Origin: Theobroma cacao
Taxonomy: Eukaryota > Streptophyta > Magnoliopsida > Malvales > Malvaceae
Assembly: GCF_000208745.1 (NCBI RefSeq)
Contig: NC_030858.1
Location: forward strand, 886,597 to 950,596
Direction: 5' to 3'
DNA length: 64,000 nt
Shown: positions 1 through 10,780 of the stretch, piece by piece
How the letters are laid out: every line of letters starts with the position of its first letter
How positions within the stretch are numbered: position 1 is the stretch's first letter
Notes under the pieces: model-generated
What the model was told of the DNA's origin: nothing
Databases searched by the model: none
Seen by the model: the letters and a program-made list of their open reading frames with translations, nothing else
Program-made: the position numbers and the translations under genes

Positions 1-1230
1 ACATCACCATCCCAACATGCTGACATAGTAATGCTACGTCAATAATTCGTATCCAATGTAGCACTGCCATGTCACCCTAACATGTTGACCTGGTAATGCC
101 GTATAAGCAAGTTGAGCCATCATCACTTGCCACGTCATCATTGTATGTCATGTTAATATCACATCAATTAGACTTGACAATTTTAGACACAATACGAGAA
201 AATACGAGTTAAACAGGTTTTGGGTTTACCCTTAACGTGTTTCGTGTTATCGTGTTTAAACATGTATACATGACACGTTTATTAACCTATTAAACATTAA
301 TAGTTAAAGACTATTTTAACCTTATATAAATAATTGTTAATAATTATTTTATGTGTATTTTAACCTTATATATGATAATGAATTTTATGTATGTTATTTA
401 TATTAAATTTTATTATATTTGATGTTATTATTATTATTATTATTATTTTGTTATAATTATTTTTATAATTATAGATTTTAAATTTAAATAATAAATTTAT
501 ATTTAATTATAAATATTTTTATTTAATCGTGCTAAACGTGTTAATCGTGTTAAACGTTTTAAACGTATTATTAATTGTGTCGTGTCGTATATTGACACGT
601 TTAATAAACGTGTAAAACGTGTTAATCGTGTCGTTTCGTGTTACACATGTATTAAACGTATATGTGTACGTGTTTTAATTTAAGACACGAATATTAAACG
701 TGTCGTGTTCGTGTTTAGCCTTAACGTGTTTCGTGTCTAAACGTGTCTGACACATTTAAGACACAAAAACATAAATTGCTAGGTTTAACATCAATACTGA
801 CGTTATCATCTTTAATAGTCAAATTGGATGGTGTTATGTGGAGGGACTAAATTTGAGCAACTTACACCCAATGTGGCATTACCATGTCACCTTAACATGC
901 TGACGTGGCGGTGCTACATCAACAAGTTGAGTCATCCTTACTGGCCATGTCATCATTATGTGTCATGTCAATGTTACTTCAACACTAACATCATCATCAT
1001 ATTGACATGTTGACATGGTAATGCTACTTCAGCAACTTTTACCCTACATGGCACAATCATGTCACCTTAATATGCTGACGTGGCAATGCCACATTGGCAA
1101 GCTAAGCCATCCTTACTTGCCACGTCATCATTATGTGCCATGTTAACATCATATCAATATTGACGTCATCATATTTAATACTTAAATTAGATGGCGTCAT
1201 GGAGAATGATTAAATTGAGATAATTCTTAA
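1..1230. repeat. Old CATGTCA/TGACGTGG-rich repeat units, interrupted by a hAT MITE
   Basis: At least three diverged units of about 125-190 bases lie at roughly 20-168 (continuing at 796), 850-1000 and 1030-1200. Each carries the same order of words: ATG-GCA..CCATGTCACC, CATGCTGACGTGG, AAGTTGAG/AAGCTAAG-CCATC, CCACGTCATCATTATGT and a CATATCAATATTGACGTCATC end. The ORF at 828-1013 lies inside these units and is not a gene. The style resembles terminal regions of plant DNA transposons. The family is not identified. Confidence 0.6.
169..787. mobile_element. hAT-type MITE (619 bp) with 8-bp target duplication
   Basis: The element starts TAGACTTGACAATTTTAG and its other end, reverse-complemented, starts TAAACCTAGCAATTTATG, an imperfect terminal inverted repeat. 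It is flanked on both sides by ACATCAAT (161-168 and 788-795), the 8-bp duplication expected of the hAT superfamily. Subterminal regions are full of CGTGTT/GACACG words, and the middle is AT-rich. It has no transposase ORF, so it is non-autonomous. Removing it rejoins a repeat unit that still exists uninterrupted near 1140-1190. Confidence 0.75.
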
Positions 1231-1840
1231 AATTAAATGATTAAATTGTTTCAATTTTGAGTATAGATATTAAATTGCACAAAATGCGTGAGTATAAGAA
1301 CTTAAGTGGGTATTTTGACTATTTACCATTTATGTACTTAACATTCTTATATTATGAAAAATATTATTACCAAAATTTGTACGAAAACAATTCGAACTGA
1401 TCTTAATTTTTTTCTCACCTAAAAGGATTAATTTTATTATGTATAAAAAAATTCATACAAAACCAGATGTATGTCAAAACTAGAAAGATTGTAAGCAAGA
1501 CTATTAGTTTTCAATATATTTATATGTATGTGTGTTTACTTAACGTATAAGAATTTAAAATGTTATTATTGTATATATAAATCCTTTTACAAATGAATAA
1601 GAGGTGACTATATCTTAAAAAAAAAAGTGACTATATTATTGTATATAATTAAAATATTATATCATTATATGAATTATATATATATGTACACTTATTAAAT
1701 ATGTATTAAGTATAATAACTATATATACATATTATATATATTTTTTAATTTACTTATAAACATTTCTATAACTTATAATAAGTTTACTATATGATTATAC
1801 ACACTTAATGAGTTCATTAATTATTATCTTTGTTTTTATA
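1231..1840. other. AT-rich spacer without gene
   Basis: Very AT-rich DNA with short poly-A/T runs and TATATA stretches. I see no coding signal, RNA gene or clear transposon end between the old repeat and the Helitron. Confidence 0.5.
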
Positions 1841-3725
1841 TCTATACTATATATAAAGTAGTAGGATGTTTCAATTTATTTCAATTTTTTTCAATTGAGT
1901 ATTCAAATGAATGACAAGTGTCATTCAATTAGAACTCTTTTTTATTTTTTTGACCTTTCGTTTTCTATTGAAATAATTTTTTTTACACCTTATGTAAAAA
2001 ATAAGTTGTTTTTGAAATTTGAAGGGTTTTTTTTTGTTTTTTTACTTTTTTTATTTGAATAAAAAATACTTAAAAACAATCATTTATAAATTTTAATGCT
2101 TAGAAGATAGATTCATTTAATATTTATCAATTATAATTTAATATTAATTTTTGTTTAATTCTCTTATTCTGCATGAACCTGAATCTATAGTATATAAATA
2201 TCTCTTTTATACTTAAATATTTAAATTTAAATAAATATTCATCCAATTCATTATATAAAAGTAGGATAATTGATTAGGTCAATTAATTGATATTTGTCAT
2301 TCTTAATTAAATTAATTTTTTTACACCTTATGTCAAAACTACATTGCTTTGGACATTTGAAGGTTTTTTTTTCTTTTTTACTTTTATTTATTTTAGTGAA
2401 AAATATTTGAAAACAATAATTTCTAACTTTTAATACTTATAAGATAGATTCATTTAATATTTATCAATTACAATTTAATATTATTTTTTATCTATATTCT
2501 CTTACTCTGCATCAACCTAAATTTATAGTATATAGATATTTTTTTTGTACATGAATGTTTAAATTATAATAGACATCCATCTAATTCATTGAACAAAATA
2601 AAAAGGTCAAAAAGATCTACTCATTTCTCAATATACATGGCACACAGTCATCATTGAATAAATAAATCAATTGAATTTAATAACTTTTAGCCATTCATTT
2701 TATATATAAAAAATATATAATACTAGCAATTATTAACTATTTTATATTGATATGATATTTACATTATACTGTTACCGTATATTCTACAATTGTTTATTTT
2801 AATCTATTAATAGTATAGGTTATATACATTCTCATTTCTTAATAGTTTATTATACATCTAATAAATTTTGATAGAATTATCGTCTTTTTTGGATAAATTA
2901 TGTTTTAAATAAGATAACTAATTGGGTCAATTGGTTGTCATTCTCAATTGAATTAATTTTTTTTTACACCTTATGTCAAAGTTGCGTTGTTTTTTTACAT
3001 TTGAAGGGTTTTTTTATTTTTATTTATTTCAGTAAAAAAAATACATGAAAACAATAATTTTTAATTTTTAATATTTAGAATATAGATTCATTTAATATTT
3101 ATCATTGCAATTTAATATTATTTTTGTTTATATCCTTTTATTTTGTATGAACTTGAATACATAGTATTTAGACATATCTTTTATACATGAATGTTTAAAT
3201 TCTAATAAATATTCATCAAATTAATTGAATAAAATAAAAAAGTCAAAAATATTTATTCATTTCTTAATATACATAGCACATAGTCATCATTAAACAAATA
3301 AATCAATTAAATTTGACAATCTTAGCCATTCATTTTATATATAAAAGATATATTATTATAAATTAGTAACTATTTTATATTTATAGGATTTTTATATTAT
3401 ATGGTTACCTTATATTGTACAATTGTTTATCTTAATCTGTTAGTAGTACATGTTATATACTCTCTCATTTCTTAATATTCTACTATTTTATAATCGTATA
3501 TGTAGGTGCAAATTTTCGGTAATTGAAACCAAACCAAATAATTATTTTTAATTAATACTAGTTTATTTTTTTCTCCATGAGTAAAAACCGAACATTCATG
3601 CAGTTTACTAATACAATACTGCTTTCTCTACAAACTCTTTTAAAGGTACCAAACTGAAATCAACTCTAACATAATCAATATTTTCTGTAATCTTTTTCGT
3701 AGCATAGCTACAGGCACCATCCTAG
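1841..3725 (+). mobile_element. Non-autonomous Helitron (1,885 bp)
   Basis: The left end is TC (TCTATACTATATATAAAG) preceded by A at 1840. The right end is CTAG at 3722-3725 followed by T at 3726. A short hairpin (GTAGC-ATA-GCTAC, 3699-3711) sits 10 bases before CTAG. TC start, hairpin plus CTRR end and insertion between A and T with no target duplication are the diagnostic Helitron features. There is no Rep/helicase ORF. Inside are three diverged tandem units beginning near 1983, 2320 and 2965, each marked by TTACACCTTATGT, a CATTTGAAGG-type word and GATTCATTTAATATTTATCA. Confidence 0.8.
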
Positions 3726-3750
3726 TAATAATAATAATAATAATAATAAT
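3726..3750. repeat. (TAA)n microsatellite
   Basis: About eight TAA triplets directly abut the Helitron right end. Confidence 0.9.
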
Positions 3751-4259
3751 CATATTATGAAAATTTTTATTATTAATTGAATTAACCGATGTAATATTGT
3801 TAATCGATTAAAACTTGATGTTGAATCAATTCGATTAATTTTTCACAACATATTTGATTACTGTGGTTAAATTTTTTTTTTAATTGAATTGATCATTTTC
3901 ACGTATTAATTATTTTAATATTAATAATTTAATAAAATATTCTGCAATATTTTACTAACTTGTATATATATTTCCTATAAATATGAAATTACTACTACTA
4001 TTTTTTTGGTATAATTTAAGATTTGGGTTGGACAGAGCTTCATTGGGTTAGAATTTGTCACTTAAATGAACGGGAATCTTTAGCCCAAAATTTGACTAGA
4101 TCCAAACCCAAATCTAGCCCAAACTTTGACTGGACCTAAAGCCAACTACATCCCTGAAAGACCCGATTTAACCCGAAGGAAACGTCGCGACTCGAGACGA
4201 AAAATTCTCAAGTCAAGACCCGATTCCACCCAACAAAAACCCTCCACATCACCATAAGT

Positions 4260-4281
4260 CCACGTGTCATTATTATATTGG
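4260..4281 (-). promoter_or_regulatory. Plant ER-stress response element (CCAAT-N10-CACG) of SDF2
   Basis: On the minus strand this reads CCAAT, exactly ten bases, then CACG, the plant ERSE-I layout bound by bZIP28 with NF-Y. CACG is part of a G-box (CACGTG). It lies about 335 bases upstream of the SDF2 ATG, close to the expected transcription start. This fits SDF2 being an unfolded-protein-response gene in Arabidopsis. The match is seen in the sequence; its function is inferred. Confidence 0.6.
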
Positions 4282-4399
4282 ATAATTTCATGTCACTCCA
4301 ACGTGTCAAAGAAAGCTTCCCGGTCCTCTTCCCTCCCCTCCAAAAACACGATCCCCGCTACCCCAGATCCATTGAAAACCCTTCGCTAAAACCGTTAAT

Positions 4400-4615
4400 T
4401 TTCCGTTAGATCTGAAAAAAAAAAAAAATTCCTCCACCGTGGCGCCGTCGGGGCCGCAAGCCGTCTCTCGCAGAAAACCTTCTTCGTCGTCAGAACCACC
4501 GTCGTCGTCCAGTCCAGGTGCGAGCAGAGTAGAGCAAAGACAACATTCTAGAAAGAATCTGAACGTCTATTATCCATTTTGGCAACAGAATTGGTTCATC
4601 GGATTACTTTTTGTG
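4400..4615 (+). other. Open in-frame upstream extension of SDF2 with a GTG in Kozak-like context
   Basis: The SDF2 frame stays open from just after a TAA at 4397 to the ATG at 4616. It contains no ATG, but GTG at 4439 sits in CCACCGTGG, an otherwise ideal initiation context. The 59-residue extension would be basic and serine-rich (RRKPSSSSEPPSSSSP) and would run into a hydrophobic WFIGLLFV immediately before the normal signal peptide. It could be plain 5' leader, a non-AUG start, or a start codon lost by an A-to-G change. Confidence 0.35.
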
Positions 4616-6455
4616 ATGGCGATAGGATTCTTCGGTCTCGCCCTCTTCCTCTTCCTCACACTCGATTTCGATCAAGGTTCTCCTTCCACCGCCTCCGCCG
4701 CCTCCTCCTCTCAAAACGTCGAGGTTTTAATAATCTTTTTCACTTATATCTTAGATTCCTCTCTCTCTCTTTTTCTTTATATCATCTATTTTTTCTTAAA
4801 TTAATTAAATAAAATGTATGGAACAGATTACCTATGGGACGATTTTAAAGCTGATGCACGAGAAAACAAAATTTAGGCTGCATTCACACGATGTGCCGTA
4901 CGGGTCTGGAAGTGGACAGCAATCCGTTACCAGTTTTCCTAACGTCGATGACTCCAACAGCTACTGGGTACTCTATCTCTCTATTACCAGCTGTTTTATA
5001 TTGCCTCTGATCTTTTGAAGTAGTTTCCGAGCTGAATTTGATATGCTATTGCAATCAAACTACTTGTTAACGGTTAATCTAGTGGACCAATGAACTTTTT
5101 CCAGTTAGTCGACATTTTTGGTTTGTTTCAGTCACGAGTTTAACCTGTAATAATATTGTGTCCTTCAATAAGAAGACGTATTGATATGGTTCTAGAACAT
5201 GAAATTCTGCCTTTGTTTTGTTTCTACGTTTCTTCTCTTGATGGAGTCTTACAATTTTCAAAATAATTCTTGAAAGTTGAAATTGATTTTGGGAAAGTTT
5301 GTTTAATTTTTACTACTTTTTGCTGTCAAATTTTCATTTTATAGTGTTGTAAGACTATGTTTCATTATACAATTAAAATATGGGATTATGCTTTGCAGAT
5401 TGTTAGGCCTATGCCGGATACATCTACTAAACAAGGAGAAACCATTCCAAGTGGGACTATAATTAGGTTGCAACACATGAGGACTAGAAAATGGCTGCAT
5501 AGCCACTTGCATGCATCCCCAATATCAGGCAACCTAGAGGTTAGTATATTTTTTCCATTTGTGTCAATAGCCAGTCTTAACTTCAATTCTCAATATTTGT
5601 CAATTGCTAAGCTAATGTTCATTGATGTTTGAGGACCATGATGCTCATTTAAATCTGTCTAATGGATAGAAATAGGTTTTGAAAGCAGAGCCTGTCCTTT
5701 CTTTTCTTAAGCATATAAAGTTACTGATACAGTATTATGACCTATATGGTGTTGGGTGTAGGTTAGCTGCTTTGGAGGAGAATCAGAATCCGATACTGGC
5801 GATTATTGGAGGTGAGACCTAAATGTTCCCTTTTTTTTTTTCAAGTTTATGTTAATCTTTCTTGGCTTTCTGTTCTGCTGGTGCTTCATTATCGGATGAT
5901 CATCTCCAGGCTCATTATTGAGGGAAGTGGGAAGACTTGGAAGCAAGATCAAAGGATTCGGCTTCAGCATGTTGACACTGGTGGCTACCTGCATAGTCAT
6001 GACAAGAAATACGCCAGAATAGCTGGTGGACAGCAAGAGGTGAGAATGGAAATTTACAATCTCATTTATCTGAATATTAATATATGAAATACTCGCCAAG
6101 TCTACCATAATTCCATAACTAATGCTTTGTTGCTTCTCTTCTTCTAACTTTCATTCTATGGAATATATTTGTCTTTCATCATATTTTACAATACTAAGAT
6201 TTGATGTTTGCCAGCTCATCATGGAATGTGAGAGCTTATTTTGATCACTTTCTAACATAACCCTCTGATTAATACACTGTTAATGGTGAAGGCGGTTAGC
6301 CAATATGTGTACTTTTCAAGTTTTGCTGGCTATGTTCAGTAAGTTAAAGCCATTTCTGCATATTTGTGTAGGTTTGTGGTGTTCGAGAAAAGCGTGCTGA
6401 TAACGTATGGTTGGCAGCAGAGGGTGTGTATCTCCCCATTACTGAAAGCAAGTAA
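4616..6455 (+). CDS. SDF2: Stromal cell-derived factor 2-like protein (MIR-domain ER chaperone cofactor)
   Basis: ER-lumen MIR-domain protein. In plants SDF2 works with ERdj3B and BiP in folding and quality control of secretory proteins, including the immune receptor EFR. Six exons: 4616-4723, 4827-4967, 5399-5539, 5762-5811, 5910-6039, 6372-6455; 217 residues, the usual family length. An N-terminal signal peptide (MAIGFFGLALFLFLTL) is followed by three MIR repeats, seen as LMHEKTKFRLHSHDV, RLQHMRTRKWLHSHLHASP and RLQHVDTGGYLHSHDKKY. The C-terminus (WLAAEGVYLPITESK) is typical. ATG 4616 is the first ATG of the leader and matches the usual family start. All junctions are GT-AG and keep frame. 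An ER-stress element lies upstream. Confidence 0.95.
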
Positions 6456-6891
6456 TATTGATATGTTTAACTGATCGCTACTTTGTAGAAGCAGGTGCAT
6501 GGGTTTTGGATTTGTAGGTGGCTGGTTCCTGTTACCATAGTAACTGTAGCTATTTTACGAAATCAAATAGTATATTTTTGCAGAACAACTTTTGTCTGCT
6601 GAATACTATATTATGCATGCTTGTGTACCTTGAGACAATACTGATTAGATGTAGCCCTTCTAATGATTAATGAGTTCTATTTTTTTCACTATAAAGCAAC
6701 GTAATTACTTATGTTTGCGAGTTTTGATGAAGTGCTCACACTGAAATCATCCTCTGTCTCCTCTTTCTCTCTCTGTTGGCCGGTTGGTGAAGAGGGTGGG
6801 CGATCTTCGTGCACATTTCCTGAACACTCTCCTGAAGTTCTCATCCCTTCTTTCTGACCTCTTCTTTCTGTTTTTGCGTTGTCCGAATTGA

Positions 6892-7041
6892 GTCATCCCT
6901 GTCGATGATGCCAACCCCTTGGAATTGCAGATTTCACTGTACCAAGTGAATCCTGCTGTCTATAGCCTGGAATTTACAATGTTGGACGCGAATGGAAAAG
7001 GATTGATGATTGCTGTCAATCAGCATCAGGTGCGCAGCTAA
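6892..7041 (+). other. Unidentified exon-like open frame downstream of SDF2
   Basis: A 49-codon frame free of stops, closed by TAA at 7039, with protein-like composition. The central part, preceded by CAG at 6928-6930 and followed by CAG|GTGCGC at 7027, looks like an exon bounded by AG and GT. Another open stretch lies just upstream (about 6780-6890) in a different frame. I do not recognise the peptide. It may be a relic exon, part of an unrecognised gene or spliced 3' leader sequence of SDF2. Confidence 0.2.
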
Positions 7042-9982
7042 CCTTGGCTGCGTCATTTCAAGGTCTAGGTTGCACCACGGCAGAGAATTGCCGGGCCAAT
7101 CGTTTAGACTGAAATCCTAGTTTTTATGGATTCTTTCCATAGTTTGTAGTTGTGGGCTTTGTATGATTGCCCTGTTATCACCAAAATTCACGATAAACCT
7201 ACAAAATATTGTGCAAGAAATGGCATGATAATGGTCTAAGGAGCTTTGAGCTTGGTCCCCAGCAGGCTAGCTTTGAAATTGGGCCTGCCTCCAAGACTCG
7301 AACCCATGACTGAACAAAATTTTAGTTTGGAGTAGACAATGACACATCTTCACAGTTCGAGCCTACACTGCCTTGGTTCATATTAAACTTGTAAGTTGCT
7401 ACTATGGTCTTGTCAGTTTCACGTCAGGTTTGATAAATGAAAACTTCGTCACATCTTTTATTGATACAAGATCCGTGATACATCTTAATTTTTTATTTTT
7501 TCTCTTTCTCGTAATCCAATTGCACATAAATTGTAACCAAATGTTTACTTTTCGGGGGGAAAAGGAAAATTGGCCCTACGAATATGTAAATCAGTCCCCA
7601 TCCCATGTGTATAAAGTCTCATTTACTATAAAGTTTGTCTCCACAGATGAAATGAATATAAAAAATATTCCTTCCATCTCTCTTTTTTTTTTAAAAAAAA
7701 TTTTATCATATTAAAAATATTAAATATTTATATCATATTTTTAAAAAAATTTTAATATAAAATACATCAAAATTAAAATTTTTATGAAAACAAAACCGGA
7801 CAAACATAAAAGAAAAAAACATAAAAAAGGGGGAAATATGTTTTGATGGTACTATGATATTTGCTTGGTTAAGGATCAGTCCTATTGGCTATTTGGCATA
7901 TGCAATAGGATCAATTCTTTTTACTTTGTCATAAATAAATAAAAAGAATATTTTGATACTACTTTTTAAAAATGTGTGCATCACTAATTACTAATGGAGC
8001 TGAGAGATGTGGTCCTCTTGGGAATAAGAAAAAGGGGGCATTGGGTATCTTCATCTGTGCCTCTTTAGTCTCTTAATTTTTGCTTTGTGGAAAAAAAATA
8101 AATTTTAGATTTTTTTTTTTCTCTCTTCTTTTTCCCCCCTCCAAAACGAACCCATGCTGAAGCTTGAAGTAAGAACATGTCATGCCCAAACAAGTTCTAG
8201 TATCATTTTCTCTTCCCTATTGTTTTGAATGCATACAAAAGAACCAAACTCCATTATTAAAAGAAAATAAGATGGAATTTTTCAAAGGAAGGATTGGAAT
8301 TTTGCTAAGGGAAAAAAAGATTGTACAAAAATGAATAATTGGGGTGATAAAGTGTCCCACAAAAGGGCCAATCGCCCTCTTTTGTTTTCCACGGGCCATC
8401 AAACCAAAACATGACCCCAAAATCCCCAATAGCTAAATTACTTTTTGAGCTTTTGATTTAGCTTTGCCATTGATTAACTGTGAAAGAAAATGACCCCATT
8501 CCCTTTTGCCAACCCCCAGCTTTTTATCAAGATTCAAGGTCATGTCCATGTGATATTTCTTGGTGGAAAAATGTATACCATGAATTCCAACTAATCATTG
8601 GCTACCAAACTTGTTTTTTTTTTTTTTTGGCCTTTTGGGGTCTTATAATTAAACATCAACTTCTTTGTAATGATTTAAAGCTAAACCATCAAAGCAGACA
8701 AAACCCAGAGTTCAAATTATGTATCAAAATGTCCCATGAGTTTAGGCTTAAGAATTGGTTCCCCATGGGGACCCCTTTCATTGTTCATTCAAAATCCTTG
8801 ATTCTGAACCAGTAACCATACTTAGGTGAGGTACCCAAAAAAGAAATTGATGTCCCATCCCATTTAATGCAATTCCACCCCCATAAATTTATGTTTACCA
8901 AACAATCAAGGCATTCAATCCTAGCTTCCCAATCCAGTCCACTCCCCCCAGCCACCCTGTTTAGATTTAGATATTCTGATAAACGAAACAAAAATCAGAA
9001 ACAAAAACACAAAAGAAAATTGACCATGGCCACAGTTTGATGCCAAAGATTGGCCACCGACATCATGCTTCACATTGGGATGCACATGCTTGTCATGTAA
9101 ATGAAAAGTTCCATAACTTTTTTCTCTTTATTTTTTTTTTTGTTTTTGTAAAGTTTTTCTTCCTTCACTAGCCCATACATGCCTGTCTGAAGTTCTAAAC
9201 ATTAGATTTTGTTTCTTCCACAAAGTGGTGGGGATGAATATGAATAAACAAATCAGCATGATCTACAGCTTCTTGCTAATCAGCTATAATAATGCTGTAA
9301 TGACTAATTAGCAAGAGAGGAAACCAAAGGCGACCATTCATTACTTTTTAAGCAAAAAAAAAAAAAAAACATTATTTTTACCGAATGAGAGCTGTATGTC
9401 CACTTTCTAGGAAACTTATGATTCCAAAGATAAACATTAGCTAAATATGAGAATTTTTATGTTGACTCTCGTTAGAACTATGTCACTTGCCAATAGCACA
9501 GACATGTTTACGGCGGGCAAGCTGAAACCATGGCTGGAAACGTCCTGAACCTTTTCCAGACATGGGGGGTTACCGAGCTACCGGCCCCTGAATTGACCTA
9601 TCAGGGTACAGTCTATACGCAACAAAATATGGTCCCTAACTCCCTATGGTTACTTCAAGCAAGAATTCATTTCAAATCCATTCCGTTCCAAGCTTGAGAG
9701 AAAGAAGCAACACAAGAATTGAGATTCTTTCTTGCTTCGAGGAGCAAAGGGCAAGGAAATTGGAAAAGAGTCCGTATTGCTTAGCAGATCATCCTTACAA
9801 ATTATAAGTGGCGAGTGGAGAGCTGTAATAATAGTCTACAATCTAGCCCTGTAGGTGGGGTTCATCCTGGTGGGAAATCAAAGATTTATTTCAACATAGT
9901 TGGCTGCTTTGATCATAGCTGCCAAAGTCCCCAAGGCACAAGGGTTGACAAAAATACCAGGCCCCATGGCTCACCTCCTTCC

Positions 9983-10009
9983 TACTCTCTCTCTCTCTCT
10001 CTCTCTCTC
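9983..10009. repeat. (TC)n microsatellite
   Basis: Uninterrupted dinucleotide run of about 13 units. It creates serine/leucine-rich spurious ORFs in the surrounding frames. Confidence 0.9.
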
Positions 10010-10490
10010 AACAAAGAATCAATTATTATTTCTTACCGTTATGTATATGGGAAAGAAAAGAAAGCTGTCAGTGGTTGCTTCAAGAAGGAGAGCAAAAATA
10101 ATCATTTATGTGTTTGGCTCTTTCTACTGCCTGCTTTTACTGCAACCTGACAGGTTCTTTCTTTCATTTTTCATTCTCGATAGACTTTGGACCAGTTTTG
10201 CTCATTTCATTGTTGTTTTCATGATAAACCCAACTTTGCTTGGCAATTTTGCTTTCGATCGAATAATGTTTTTACCTCCTACCTAACACTCCATGGTCCT
10301 GAAAAATTCCCCATCTCAACCTCATGTCTATCTGTTTTGAAAGGAACTAGCATGACAGTGTGGGTACTTGTGATCAATCATTGCTAATCCTATGAAACCC
10401 CTCAGCAGTGAGATATATGTTGCTCGTTTGCTGGCTATATAGATCTAAACTAGAGCTACTACCAGAGTTTTAGACCCTCGTCCTAAGGAT

Positions 10491-10780
10491 ATCAGAATTA
10501 TGCTGTGCTATATTAACGATCCAACTCTTCAATGTTTAGATAAGAATGTGTATGAATATTTAATTTAATGATTGATATATATTTTTTTATTTAAAAAGCA
10601 GAATTAAAATTTCCTTTTAAGGTTTTATATATTTATTAAATAAGAGATCGAAATTATACTTTGTTATATTAACAATCTAATATTTTAAGATTTAGATTGA
10701 GATACACTCAAATATTTAATTAAATGGTTGATTCATGATTTTTTCTCTTAAAAATAAGTTCGAAATCTCTTCTTCCGTTA
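10491..10780 (+). repeat. Degenerate tandem duplication, two copies of about 130 bp
   Basis: Copy one (about 10491-10620) and copy two (about 10648-10780) share the order AATTATRCTKTGYTATATTAAC, a CAATCTAAT/CGATCCAAC word, TTTAGAT, AATATTTAATT-AATG-TTGAT and a T-run plus AAAAA-GAA end. They have diverged by many small changes. Function unknown. Confidence 0.45.

Noticed and set aside
828..1013. 61-codon ORF in the first kilobase
   Set aside because: It lies wholly within repeated CATGTCA units and its peptide is a by-product of them.
4579..4812. Alternative 77-codon ORF overlapping SDF2 exon 1
   Set aside because: It is a different frame with no ATG start and runs into the intron; the SDF2 frame is clearly the coding one.
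9815..10286. Two overlapping ORFs of 111 and 128 codons
   Set aside because: Their length comes from the (TC)n microsatellite, and the peptides show no domain.
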